DNA of 64,000 nucleotides, from the NCBI RefSeq assembly GCF_910592395.1, contig NC_088322.1, positions 14,007,431-14,071,430 on the forward strand, read 5' to 3'. Of this stretch, positions 49,501 to 57,400 are shown piece after piece. Under the pieces are notes generated by a model. It made no database searches, was not told the origin of the DNA, and saw nothing but the letters and a program-made list of their open reading frames with translations. Source of the stretch: Lineus longissimus. Lineage: Eukaryota > Nemertea > Pilidiophora > Heteronemertea > Lineidae. Numbering within the stretch: the first letter of the stretch is position 1; the number at the start of each line of letters is the position of its first letter. The position numbers and the translations under genes were made by a program.

Positions 49501-49537
49501 TGGTTGACCACCAATCTCTTGTTTTGAATAAGGACAT
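22577..49537 (-). CDS. BBS9: BBS9 / PTHB1, BBSome subunit (complete)
   Basis: Core subunit of the BBSome, the coat that moves membrane proteins in cilia. Twenty-two coding exons (minus): 49426-49537, 48897-49059, 48609-48673, 48209-48322, 47813-47987, 47273-47351, 46949-47120, 46539-46668, 46245-46426, 43899-43975, 43255-43368, 41862-41918, 41204-41306, 40745-40849, 40154-40294, 25502-25597, 25002-25174, 24637-24789, 24013-24195, 23551-23752, 23057-23350, 22577-22749. Phases join throughout, giving 1020 residues against about 887 in human. Family-typical motifs include the start MSLFKTRDWW, FEQEGFSFSRFLPG, LLPGPL, GHLDCSYLGTDPS, QFRAIQRRLL and LKKHIALLCD. The N-terminal half is the PTHB1 beta-propeller, the C-terminal half the appendage and helical domains. 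A 3' splice site just before the ATG (exon begins 49543) implies a non-coding first exon upstream. Intron 15 (25598-40153) hosts an antisense gene. The extra length comes from exon 11 and a Lys/Pro-rich tail. Confidence 0.95.
25598..27273. other. BBS9 intron / 5' flank of long ankyrin-nucleotidyltransferase gene
   Basis: Counterpart of 6204-7718. A candidate 3' splice site (pyrimidine-rich, CATTACAG) lies just before 27228, suggesting a non-coding 5' exon for the plus-strand gene. No coding region is recognised. Confidence 0.5.
27274..34275 (+). CDS. Ankyrin-repeat cGAS/Mab-21-like nucleotidyltransferase, long paralogue
   Basis: Uninterrupted open frame of 2333 residues from ATG at 27274. 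Domain order matches the short paralogue: degenerate N-terminal ankyrins (1-180), 46 near-identical 33-residue ankyrin repeats (181-1699), diverged ankyrins (about 1700-1930), then the cGAS/Mab-21-type domain (about 1930-2325). Catalytic-type residues are G1995-S1996, E2008, D2010 and D2115. The paralogues are almost identical outside the array except in short clusters: after VKLYSV, after VPAIEI, after SFMHLI, after LPSFF, and at the C-terminus. The gene lies antisense within intron 15 of intact BBS9, so the two transcripts overlap. Family knowledge: cGAS-like receptors make nucleotide second messengers after binding nucleic acid or other ligands. Inference: this protein senses something through its array or enzyme groove. 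Being one very long exon, it may have arisen by retroposition. Confidence 0.85.
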   Translation: MMEETQAKTADQRLFDAVDEGNLKGVKHAITAGGDVNQKDKDGKLLVQIAIENLIQALKGQDQATTQDAKKAIVIELVEHHAYVNEQGVYDITALGYLLALHKLNSLYNDRQKLILLDVVRVLLNNGADVNIKDIGGQSPWHRAAKTPSIELLQLFFEHQSDVNVRGTGDQTALHTADDTDIVRLLLENKADVNAADKAGSSPLSHAAQRGNIDVVRLLIESKADVNATDKAGRSPLSYAVQRGDYGVVRLLIENKADVNAIDNKGRSPLSYAAGRGNIDVVRLLIENKADVNAIDNEGRSPLSYAAGRGNTDVVRLLMENKADVHATDNEGRSPLSYAVERGYIGVVRLLIENKADVNAMVNKGRSPLWYAAGRGKIDVVRLLIENKADVHAIDNEGRSLLWYVAGRGNIDVVRLLIENKADVHAIDNEGRSPLLHAVERGNIDVVRLLLENKADVSATDYEGRSPLSYAAWECYIDVVRLLIENKADVHATDNEGRSPLLHAVQRGNIIVVRLLIENKADVNATDDYGRGPLWYAAGRGHIDVVRLLIENKADVDVTDNKGRSPLSYAAGRGNIDVVRLLIENKADVDATDNEGRDPLWYAEQGGNIDVVRLLIENKADVDATDNEGRDPLWYAEQGGNIDVLRLLIENKADVNVTDNKGRSPLSHAVGRGNIDVVRLLLENKADVNATDDKGRSPLLCVAEGGHIDVVRLLIENNADVNATDHKGRSPLSYAVKGGYINVVRLLIENNTDVNATDDKGRSPLSYAVKGGYINVVRLLIENKADVNATDDKGRSPLLCVAEGGHIDVVRLLIENNADVNATDDKGRSPLLCVAEGGHIDVVRLLIENKADVNVTDNKGRSPLSHAVGRGNIDVVRLLLENKADVNATDDKGRSPLLCVAEGGHIDVVRLLIENNADVNATDDKGRSPLLYAAWECNIDRVRLLIENKADVNATDKVGRSSLSYAAWECYIDVVRLLIENKADVNATDDKGRSPLSYAVKRGSINVVRLLIENKADVNATDDKGRSPLWYAARGGYIDRVRLLIENKADVNATDNKGRSPLSYAARRGNIDVVRLLIENKAYVNATHNEGRSPLSNAVKGGNIDVVRLLIENKADVNAIDNKGRSPLSNAVEGGNIDVVRLLIENKAYVNATHNEGRSPLSYAAWKCYIDVVRLLIENKADVHATDDEGRSPLWYAAWRGYIDVVRLLIENKADVNATDNEGRSPLSYAAWKCYIDVVRLLIENKADVNATDDEGRSPLSYAARRGNIDVVRLLIENKADVNATGDKGRSPLWYAAKGGNSDVVRLLIENKADVHATDNEGRSPLSYAARRGNIDVVRLLIENKADVHATDKKGSSPLSYAVEGGNIDVVRLLIENKADVHATDNEGRSPLSYAARGGNIDLARLLVENKADVNATDNEGRSPLVYAAQGGNIDLARLLVENKADVNATDNEGRSPLWYAARGWNTDLGRLLVENKADVNATDNEGRSPLWFAARRWNIDLARLLVENKADVNATDNEGRSPLLDAAQGGHIDLARLLIKNKADVNATADEGRSPLLYAARRGHINVVRLLIKNKADVNATDNEGRSPLSYAAQGGHIDVVRLLIKNKADVHATDNEGRSPLSYAARRGDIDVVRLLIENKADVKATDNEGRSPLSYAAQGGDIDVVRLLIDNKADINATDSGGLKPLYFAIHNNKEVFDELLRCGAEIDGSDQRGLNILHIGLASVSESLLYVLEDTDDSHDTHEPRQKEKTVNAPGSYDRTMLHVAATLGLTKHMSVLLQYRGINVNARDIFGMTCLHYATIIGNEDIICNLLKAGADIGALDTAGRSVLHIAAIYGHSKLIETFTQIQNDLLQARDNQGRNCLHYAVIYRRDEVVKLLLNDQPDSQINSSEDNKGKKPIDYLYKFEENTLIRKLFGNQSPVIKIVNEYTDFSCHKSETNLLEVSKQCGIGSVKRISGFDLTTFAKQIQTKVEEVIREAIPESVDVIVIGCGSSFEGSKVGLPDELDFMVKLYSVYNQKLKKEGYGEMARDKEKTIQLNIDNTPYGIWLWNRLMIYWSEHQRQKEGEHQRTDHEPQFQMPLPPVRHPDHTTCTTWIWLYSDSMFKDLAVSIDFVPAIEIEDYDEERCFIVPKIPHKESIISKTFTTEELNQLGRISHPTQEVELLLDLDQHLMDVFITAKSLRKPEVCGFKMKNDKDETVPMGEYITSYRLKTSFMHLILEEFKFSKMSLGKMVLIVYEYLEKCLQRGDLPSFFKDSFELSVNVLEGSRLSKERSILAATKMTEFVRCLYERDFSSVKDKDLKEEQIAKRKFGDIFNGRRYDYDESSLSD
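27814..32370 (+). repeat. Coding 99-bp repeat array, 46 ankyrin units
   Basis: Forty-six tandem units of 99 bp (one 3-bp insertion in the last) encode the same 33-residue consensus as the short paralogue. Higher-order duplication is visible: a two-unit block starting near 29238 recurs exactly 594 bp (six units) later at 29832. Two adjacent units encoding GRDPLWYAEQGGNID are near copies (29064 and 29163). Several units carry unusual residues (LLCVAEGGHI, WECYI, RWNIDLARLLV), showing blocks amplified locally. Confidence 0.95.
34276..35150 (+). other. 3' flank of long ankyrin-nucleotidyltransferase gene
   Basis: Likely 3' UTR and flank, closely matching 11964-12822. No coding region or clear nearby AATAAA is seen. 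Confidence 0.5.
35151..35328. mobile_element. pogo/Tigger-like MITE (178 bp), right copy
   Basis: Same element, ends and TA flanks as 12823-13000, differing by about one base. It was inherited through the segmental duplication. Confidence 0.8.
35716..38657. repeat. 80-bp minisatellite, about 37 units
   Basis: Same 80-bp family as 13388-16255, but the order of unit variants differs and the total is about one unit longer. Three units lacking the CCAG segment occur near 38160, 38317 and 38474 (about 157 bp apart), where the left array has one. The array has therefore turned over since duplication while its edges stayed fixed. Confidence 0.96.
38658..39869. other. BBS9 intronic sequence
   Basis: AT-rich intron matching 16256-17440, with plus-strand AATAAA near 38984. 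It holds the SINE-like element listed separately. No coding signal is seen. Confidence 0.5.
39527..39630 (-). mobile_element. tRNA-derived SINE-like remnant
   Basis: On the minus strand the sequence contains TTGGCACAGCAGTATAAGAC, resembling a tRNA A box, then about 50 bp later GAGTTCGATCCCTG, resembling a B box. Order and spacing fit a tRNA-related SINE head. No cloverleaf was folded and no tail was identified. The left copy has lost 47 bp from the middle. Confidence 0.45.
39870..40129 (-). pseudogene. Two decayed tandem copies of BBS9 exon 15 (right copy)
   Basis: Same arrangement as 17441-17700: two eroded repeats of the neighbouring exon 40154-40294, with open but phase-incompatible frames. 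They are probably intronic relics of an exon duplication. Confidence 0.75.
42549..42803. other. Unique intron sequence just right of duplication end
   Basis: Begins where the right copy diverges from the left copy. It is AT-rich and has no coding signal. It lies in BBS9 intron 11, next to the LINE tail. Confidence 0.5.
42804..43112 (+). mobile_element. 3' end of CR1/L2-like LINE (ORF2 remnant)
   Basis: Conceptual translation (with a frameshift) gives the C-terminal hallmarks of non-LTR reverse transcriptase ORF2: PNYLNDLLEHY, then LAPQVWNSLPSTLRAAQD, then TFRRDLKTYLFVQAY and a stop. It is followed by GGGCGCTATATAAGTG and two ATTTCATTCA tail repeats, as in the microsatellite tails of CR1/L2-type LINEs. 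It is 5'-truncated and inactive, inserted in BBS9 intron 11. Confidence 0.8.
43255..43368 (-). CDS. BBS9: BBS9 exon 11: in-frame extra exon
   Basis: A 114-bp exon with good splice sites (TGTTAG acceptor, GTAAGT donor) in phase 0 at both ends, encoding 38 residues from EALQSSLYQHRPLM to WSTYETR. It sits between the exon ending HLDEIS and the exon starting RAQGDIIQDED. In vertebrate PTHB1 these two segments are nearly adjacent, so this is an insertion relative to the human protein. Being a multiple of three with matching phases, it could be skipped. It is acidic and Tyr/Pro-rich with no known domain. It is just outside the duplicated block. Confidence 0.6.
43976..46244. other. BBS9 intron 9
   Basis: AT-rich intron between exons 9 and 10. 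It contains the large inverted repeat at 45666-45832 and a weaker relative of its arm near 45247-45310. The open frame 45490-45918 runs through the palindrome and has no recognisable homology. Confidence 0.6.
45666..45832. repeat. Near-perfect 167-bp palindrome
   Basis: The left arm from AATTAATACC through CGGTCATTGGTTGTATAATC and GACCGCTCGGGTAGACC is matched in reverse complement by the right arm ending GGTATTAATT. A smaller inner stem (CCAAAACCC/GGGTTTTGG with GGCGAAGCGCC) occupies the centre. It would fold into a long hairpin and is probably a foldback or MITE-like element. A diverged arm lies near 45247. Confidence 0.8.
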
Positions 49538-50365
49538 TTTAGACTGAAAGAAACAACATGAAAAATTGAAAAGCTATAAACTGGATAGTAAACACATTAT
49601 GATATTGATAAAAATTGATTATACATATCAAGCAGCTCCCACTGCCAGAAACAATATCAATAATCCTAGAATGGATACTATTCATGAATTAAGCAACACT
49701 TATTGTTGATTTTGACATTATACATATCATCGCCATTTCCTCAATCAAGAGAAGACGTTATTCCCAACAAAACTTCGGCAGTAATTCAGTATTCATAATT
49801 CACACGATGTTATTGTTGACAACGATCAATACCGGTTGTAGCTCTTCTGATCCTATGTACATTGTACTAGCACACTGAACACTGCACGACTGCTCAGTTA
49901 AGTAAAGTGTGCTTTGGTGTAGGCCCCTGGCCCCAACTTCGAATTTCGAGCAAGGTCAAATATACCAACTAAAGTAGCTACACAAGACAGTCAAAATACA
50001 CTGACAGTGACACTGACTGACAGTGAGTGACATTACAAATTACTAACTCACTGTTAACCACAGGCCTTAAATGGGTTGAAAACCCCTTAAATATACCTTT
50101 TGATTTGCTGGACGGATGTGACAGGTACTGTGCCATCTATGTTACATATTGGGTGCATCAAATATGTTATTGTTTGTTTCTAAGATAGTGAAATTATCAT
50201 GATATTTAGTGGATGAAAATTTCAGAAATATGTCAAGTTTGCTATGCGATAGTGCTGCCGCTTTTCAACAAGACGAAAAACTACAATTTATTTTCGGAAC
50301 GACTTTAGAATTCCCGATCGGAAGTATAGGTCTAAGGCGCGAATGAATACCGAATAATGAATAAG

Positions 50366-50386
50366 TAACCCTAACCCTAACCCTAA
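50366..50386. repeat. Interstitial telomeric repeat (CCCTAA)
   Basis: Three and a half TAACCC units stop exactly at the MITE start, and TAACCC resumes at 51104 on its other side. The repeat was therefore split by the insertion. It is far too short to mark a chromosome end. Confidence 0.8.
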
Positions 50387-51103
50387 GGTCTCACTAGCCA
50401 GTGGTGATCAGGTCAACATTGGTCCCCCTTAAAAAAAAAGTTCTTCAATCTCAGGCGATTACCATGGATACAGATGAGCCTATCATATCGCTATTGCTGC
50501 ATGTTCAAATGTCGGTGTCCTGGGTATTTTGTGAAGAGGTAGCTCTGACGATTATTTGAGGAAAATATCAGCTTCTTCTGTGCACGTCCGCAGTGACCAG
50601 GCCTCGCATGCTATGTATAGCTCAATCGGATGTTGACATGAACTGGTTCCTGTCAGAGTGCACATGTTCTCAAGGTGAGACTTCGCGGTCAAAATGCTCA
50701 AAGAAAAGCCGCAACGACACCCTATTTTGGTATCAAAATTTAAAATTGTTATTATTTTGCTTTCTCAAGGTGATAAGTAGAAGTTTAAAAAAATATTATT
50801 TCACCATCCATGTTAATCGTCAAGTTATAAGGCGGCAAGGTGAAATTTTCCAAATTCTCATCGATGTACAGGGTGTCTCATGTATTGTGCTGCCCCCATG
50901 TTCTCATGACTGAATTACTTGATAACAATGAAAGCTGGCCAGATGTATTCTAGAAGCGACAAGCTATTCAGAAATGTATAGGTTTATGTGTGAGAGTGAT
51001 ATACTGCAAGGTCGACAGCCACTTGAACAGGGGTATGCATGAAATGACGTCGCGCCATTTGTGGAGCCAGGTAGGCCCGGCCATTGCACTGGCTAGTGAG
51101 ACC
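50387..51103. mobile_element. 717-bp MITE, inverted relative of 3799-4515
   Basis: Same length and the same GGTCTCACTAGCCAGTG inverted termini as the element at 3799, in opposite orientation. It is flanked by TAA (50384-50386 and 51104-51106). It carries a 106-codon plus-strand frame (50593-50913) with no transposase similarity that I recognise. Confidence 0.88.
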
Positions 51104-51424
51104 TAACCCTTTAAACCGATTCACAACTTATATAGTGCGGAGGAACATCCGATCGGTAATTCTAAAGTTTAGCCTTATTTTCATTAAAAATGTAATGGCT
51201 TAAAAAATGCAAAAGAAAATATATTCATAGATTTCGATTGAGATAGAATTTAGACTGGAATTTGTGAATTGAATCAAATAAACAGTTTCATGCAGTAAAA
51301 GCCTATCTCGAACTAGCGAGACCGAGTTTACACGTCAAGTTCGGCCATTGCTGACAATTTCTGTTTTTGTGGCCGGTTCACCGTATTTCATACCATCTGC
51401 TTGGCGATACAAGTAACAATCAAA

Positions 51425-54400
51425 ATGGAAATTTCGTGGATCGCTTCGTCTCATTCTTATTTCTATATGGTCCTGTTTATGGTGAGATTCTTGCTTGCAG
51501 TCAACCTTTATTTTATCGCCAAATGGCATATTAGCAAAATATGTGTACATTTCGTAGTGCATTCTTTACACGCATGTCAGTTTGGTGCATACCATACATA
51601 GGCTAGGCTACACGCAATTGCATGGCAACATGCACACGGTGCCAAGTGCAGTGACTTGGTGGTTATGAGTCGAAAGACACGTTCATGAAGACACCCATAA
51701 AAACCATTTCAATTCAGTTCTTGCATGCATTTCCAGAGATAATTTCCGTCATTTGAGTGACTTAGTATCATTTACATACCGGTAACCTACGTCCACGGTC
51801 ATGCACTCGTCTCCTTGTCCTAGGATGGTCCATCCATGTCACCGACATCGTAATCATCAGCAACTCAATGACTGCCATGGCCCACCTACAAAATGGCTGG
51901 GGGAGGGCAGAGACATTATTATCATGTCATTCATTGATTAATGAACATAACGAGCGGGAGCTACAACAAAATTCTACTTGGACTTGAATGGACAAATTCC
52001 ACTTATCTCCTGATTTATGAGGCAGTGACGACGACGTGGTTTTACTAAAGCAACCAAACCATTCAGGAATGTAACTTTTCTTTTTAAGGTGACCTTCCTA
52101 TCAGCACCAAAGTTGACCAGCAGTGGAGCTACACAACTCACTACAGCCAATTTACAGGAAATATTGAGTAAGCCTGCCCCTGTTGGTCTTCTTCTTAATT
52201 GCCAATTGTGTTATTTGAGCAAAAAAAAGGAAAGAGGGTTGAAGCTTCTGTGCAATTGGGACATCACAAACTCATTTTGGAAACTGGGCAAATTTGTCGT
52301 TGGAAAGATGTGTCTGCTGCAGACATCATGCCTTGCGATCAGTTTTGATGTAACAGAAAGATTGCAATGTTTGCTGAAGCAGACGGTATGTGATGTTAAT
52401 AATCAGAGTTTACCAGGTGTTGCAGTTCCGTGTATTATCAAATTGATGGAATATCATTTGCATTGATTTATTATTAAAACTGGATTTTTATTACCGCTGG
52501 CATCTGGTGCAACGCGTTGCTCCATGACCATGAAAAATCAATCTGTTGATTGCTCTCTGTTGAAAAATTATTTCTTTCATGATCAGATTTGCTTGGCTAA
52601 ACACGTTTCCCAGCTGTTTTACTTCTGACATTTTGTCTGATGAGAACTTTCTCTATTTCTTTTAGCAAATTATGAGCTGGTGTTTGTAAATTTTTATGCT
52701 GACTGGTGCCGATTTAGTCAGATGTTACAACCTGTCTATGATGAGGCAGCAGGAAAAATTAATGAAGAATTTAAGGTAAGTTTTAGAAAAAGAAAACATT
52801 GAGTCACTCTCTCTGAATGTTCAAAGAAAAGCCCTTATAATATAATAATTGAGGAAAACCTTTTTTGGAGTTTGAGGTAAAGTGGCACAATTTGCATAGT
52901 CACACACTCCCAAGACTCGAAAGGTAATGCTTTGGCAATTTGATATAGACAGTCGATGGGTGATATGAATAAAGACTAGCAAATGCTTTTACTCCGGTTT
53001 TGTACAGGAAGGCCTAGTGTAAATGTACATGGAGATTTAGATAAAAGCATTTGCTAGTCTTTATTCATATCACCCCATGGGTTGGCCAATTCATGCTTCA
53101 CATCAGAACTTCGTATGAAAAAAGTGGCGGGGAGATCTTTGATGCTGTTCAGCTGTGAAGTGACAAACGGCTCCAATTTGACTTTCAATCATCTCAGTGA
53201 GCCTGAACTCCCCATTTGAAATGAACTTGTGTGCCGAAACAAGGGAGATGGGAAAGTCCATTTCTTAATCAAGGGTGTTCCGGTACTTGGTATAGCCAAT
53301 GTGTGAACATATTTTGATCATTTTCAGGATCCTGGGACTGTGGTGTTTGCCAAAGTTGACTGTGATAACCAACGTAAGTATAGAACATTTGGTTAAGAAA
53401 ACCAAACAAGAATTGCAAACATCTAGGCTGCTTAATCCCCTCTGCATGGTGCTGTGATCAGTTGTAGCTTTGCCAGCCAACATGTTGTACATGAAACCAC
53501 GTCTACCGTGGTATTGACTCAATCAGTAAGTATTCCTAGAAAAGCTACAAATGGGGAACCGAGGCAGATTTGCATCACACTGCCTTGCCTTGAGGACCAG
53601 TGTTGTAAATGTTTGACCAGTCGATTGCAAAGGTAACGAAAAGAAGTTAGCAAATGGATGATTTCAGAAACTGGTGTGGTTATTCTCGTAACCATCCGTG
53701 CCTTTGATCGTGTGCCACTTACCATGTACCAAAAATAGGGGGTTGAACAGATCGGGTCCCTGTTCAGAGCAAATTCACCATGAGTTTAATCTCATGATCA
53801 AAATGTCAGTGAGTCTTGTGTTGTTTTTCTCATTCTTCAACAAAATCTCTAAATGTTTGATTATTCGGACTCCTTCTTCCAGCTACGATATCCCAGCAGT
53901 ACAAAGTCAGCAAATACCCGACGCTGAAACTTATCCGCCACGGCCAGGCGCTCAAGCGCGAATACAGGGGTCAAAGGTCATCGGAGGCTCTGCAGCAGTT
54001 CATCCGGGAGCAGCTGAAGGATCCTATCAAATACCACGACAGTCTGGACCAACTTGATAACATTGATGTAAGTTTGGGTTAGTCAAACGGGGGGGGGGGG
54101 GTCCCATCTCCATATCTCGGTCAACTTGATGATATTGATGTCTGTGTAAGTTCGTGTTTGAATCAATGAATATTGCACATTACTGGAGGTGAAGATGGAA
54201 GGTGAGAATGACATCATGCTCCAGTTGTCATTGTATTTTTGGAAATGCAGGATGCATGAAAATGTTTTCTGTTTGTAGAATGTAGATTAGAAGTTGTGCA
54301 ATGTGGAAAAAAGTGTGCTCACATGTGTTGACATCGAAGCATAACCACTGATGTCAAACCCTAGGACGTGGTAAAAGTTACGAGAAAAAAAATTAAAATT

Positions 54401-57400
54401 TATTAAATCGGAAGTGAAAGTGGCATAGCTTGTCATGGCGGTGACATTTCAAAATAGAACATTTCATAAAAATCATCAACACTTGTCTTAAATCACAGAA
54501 AGGCAAAAATTTTGAAGAATTGAGGGTGAGTAGTAGTCATAGACAAGTGAATTATTATTACTGTTTGACACAAGGTGGCAGCAGCTCTGTGTGCAACTCT
54601 TGTGCAATTTTAAAATAAGTTTCATGTTTGTTTGTTACCCATATTGTAACAGTACTTATCTCAGTTGAAGGAACGGACAATTGTCATGCTGTTCATTCAT
54701 GTGATGTTTTAAACTGTCAGGGTTGAGTTGAGAAGCCATCTCTCTGCACCCTGGCCTAGTGGCCCGCGTTATTCCGCATGCAAGCACCCTGAATTGTCTT
54801 GATGGATAGGTTGGTTCCATTGCATAGAAACTAGCTGTGGCAGTCAATTTATCAAGGTGGTCTTTCTGTAAGAGTGGTCTTTTTATACTGGGGGTATTTT
54901 TGTTATGGTCGTCATTTTGGAATGGTGGTCTTTGTGCAGTGGTGGCCTGTACAGAACCAGGCCTTTCGGTGTAGGAAATTTGGCATGTCCCTGAAAAAAT
55001 GTCCCCAAAATAGGGGAAAAAAAAAAATTTTTTTTTTTTTTTTTTTAAGGGGTAATTTGACCCCCTGAAGCGTTTTTTGACACCTTAAATGACCAAATCT
55101 CATCCTAAATGGCCTAATTTGATACTTTTCATCCTGAAATTATGAGTTTTCAGGTGCATGTGACAATGTCAGTCAATAAGGACGTCGATGTTCAGGCAAA
55201 TTGGCACGACGAAATGTCCCCAAATTGAGCTAAAAGCAAAAAAAACATGTCCCCAAAATAGGCTAAAAAAATACAGGGTGTAGAGGTCTCCATGTAATTG
55301 AAAGGCCTGAAATCATCATCATCTTGTTCTTGCTTCTTATATGAGGCCTACTTTCAGTATTTGGATATTTTCCATATTGTCGAGGATTTTAATCTGCGTA
55401 ACACAAGGTAACTCATTTACCCTCTGTGTGGTATCCTGAGCCTGCCTGGAATACACCCTCAGGTACAGAGAATCTTGGTTTAAAGTCGCATTCGAAGGAT
55501 TGTGAAGAGCACTTTGCTTTCTCAAAACCACACCAGTTTATCTTGAGAAAAAGTCGAGGTTCTTATTGAATGAATCAAGGCAGTGTTGCATGGTAGATCA
55601 GTGGCGTTATCTATTCGCAGTGCCCAGCATTGATGCAATAGGATTGACATGTGTTATAGACATCAGGATGTTCATGTGGCCATGTTGTAATCAATAATCA
55701 GACAAGCCGTGGCTACAGGTGGTACTGATTTTGATGAGATTTGCAGATTTTAGTGCTCACTTCAAATTCATCAGTGTTCAGCTGTAAAGGGTTGCACAAC
55801 AGTCTAAACCGTCTCGTGAACCTGTCTTATCATTTACACCTGACAGAATATTAAAGCGCCACTGCATGGAGTTTTACTGGTAGTTGTTCATTGAAATAAA
55901 GTGGTGCATGCCATCACTAACATCAAGCATGAATGTTATTGTCTAACATGTATTAATTTTTCTTTTCTTGCAAGATTGCATTATTGTTTTGTTTTATCAC
56001 TAATTGCTTATAGTTCATTTCTAATTGATAATTCTTCATGCATGTAGTTTTGCTTGAGGTTTTGTTGCATTTCATTTTCAACCAATTACCTTTATGTTTC
56101 GCTTTGATATGAAGATTTTATGTTTGAGATTATTTAATATTGAGAGAAGATGATGATAGCGAAGGCCCTACGTGTACACCATTGCTCATTATATCACCTG
56201 TCCGTGGCAGCTGACGTATCTCTGGCCGGGTCTGACGATATTTTGAAGCGGTCATTCTACAGCACCCTCATCATCATTCGCCAAACAATCAACAATTTAT
56301 TATTATGATCCAAAGAAAATTGATGGAAGTATACTTTCGAGAAGTCCACGGTTTCGAAGATTTATCATCATGAGTGATGTTCGTAACTGGTCAGCAGGAT
56401 TTCCTCAGGGATTGTTGTCAGTTTGTTGTCGGTCCCTTGACAGGGTAACGAGATTCGCATTGGTTGACTGCTACATTATGTACAGCCAATCTCGGTTTTA
56501 AGCCTATTTCTAAGGAATGAAAAAAGGCAAGAATGTTATTACATTCTCAGGACCCTGTTCTGTTCATCCTGGAATACCTGGATATCCAGGGATAGATAAT
56601 CTCATGCTTGGTCCTCCTTGAACCCAGGCACCGTAGTTAGGTGAAAGACCAGGAGTGTCCCACACATGGTATGATGATATTAAATTCTAATTCCGTTATG
56701 TTTTGTTTGTTCAGAACAAGAAGCGGAATATTATTGGATATTTTGCCAGCCAAGACAGCGAGAATTATAAGACGTACAAAAAGGTGGCAAGTGTTCTTCG
56801 TGATGACTGTGAATTTCATTCTGCTATCGGGTAAGTGTGCAGAGAGCTTTCATTGCAGATCCACGGGGGTTGATGACACATAATGTCAGAGGAATCCCTA
56901 TTTTGGGGAGGGGTGTGCTTGTTAGATTTTTAAATCTAATCTGAAATGCCTTAGGAGGTAAAATATTTCGAACTGTGGCAGAAAATATCTTGTGTCACAA
57001 CGAAAAAAGCGTGCATCACGATTAGAAGAGCCCAAATTTTAAAGTTTGTAACCAGTTGACAATTGGTTTACAGGACAACATTATTCTACCCAGCATAACA
57101 AGACATTGGGTGATAATGATATGAATAAAGGCTAGCAAATGCTTTTACTTCAATTTTGTACAGAAAGGCCAAGTGTAAATGTACATGGAGTTTTAGATAA
57201 AAGTATTTACTACTCTTTATTCATATCACCCATTGTCACTTTACCTTCGATATTGTAGATTTCTTTCATTCCCATCTATTCATGAATCTCTTTTCAGGCC
57301 AGTGTCAGAAAAGGAAAGAACCAACGGAGACGCAGTGCTCTACCGTCCACCTAATGTAGGTACATTGTATAAAAGTTTCTCAACCAGTTCAGAAAACATC

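Larger units (their letters stand above)
49544..51424. promoter_or_regulatory. Head-to-head intergenic region BBS9 / ERP44
   Basis: BBS9 runs left from 49537 and ERP44 runs right from 51425, so promoters of both must lie here. The BBS9 non-coding first exon should also be here, because the ATG exon has a 3' splice site. The interval contains an interstitial telomeric repeat and a 717-bp MITE. I could not identify TATA or initiator elements with confidence. Confidence 0.55.

Noticed and set aside
50366..50386. Chromosome end
   Set aside because: Only three to four telomeric units, continuing into unique gene-bearing DNA on both sides.
55012..55048. A/T-run as a retrotransposon poly-A tail
   Set aside because: An A-run directly followed by a T-run with no upstream element; more likely a simple-repeat palindrome.
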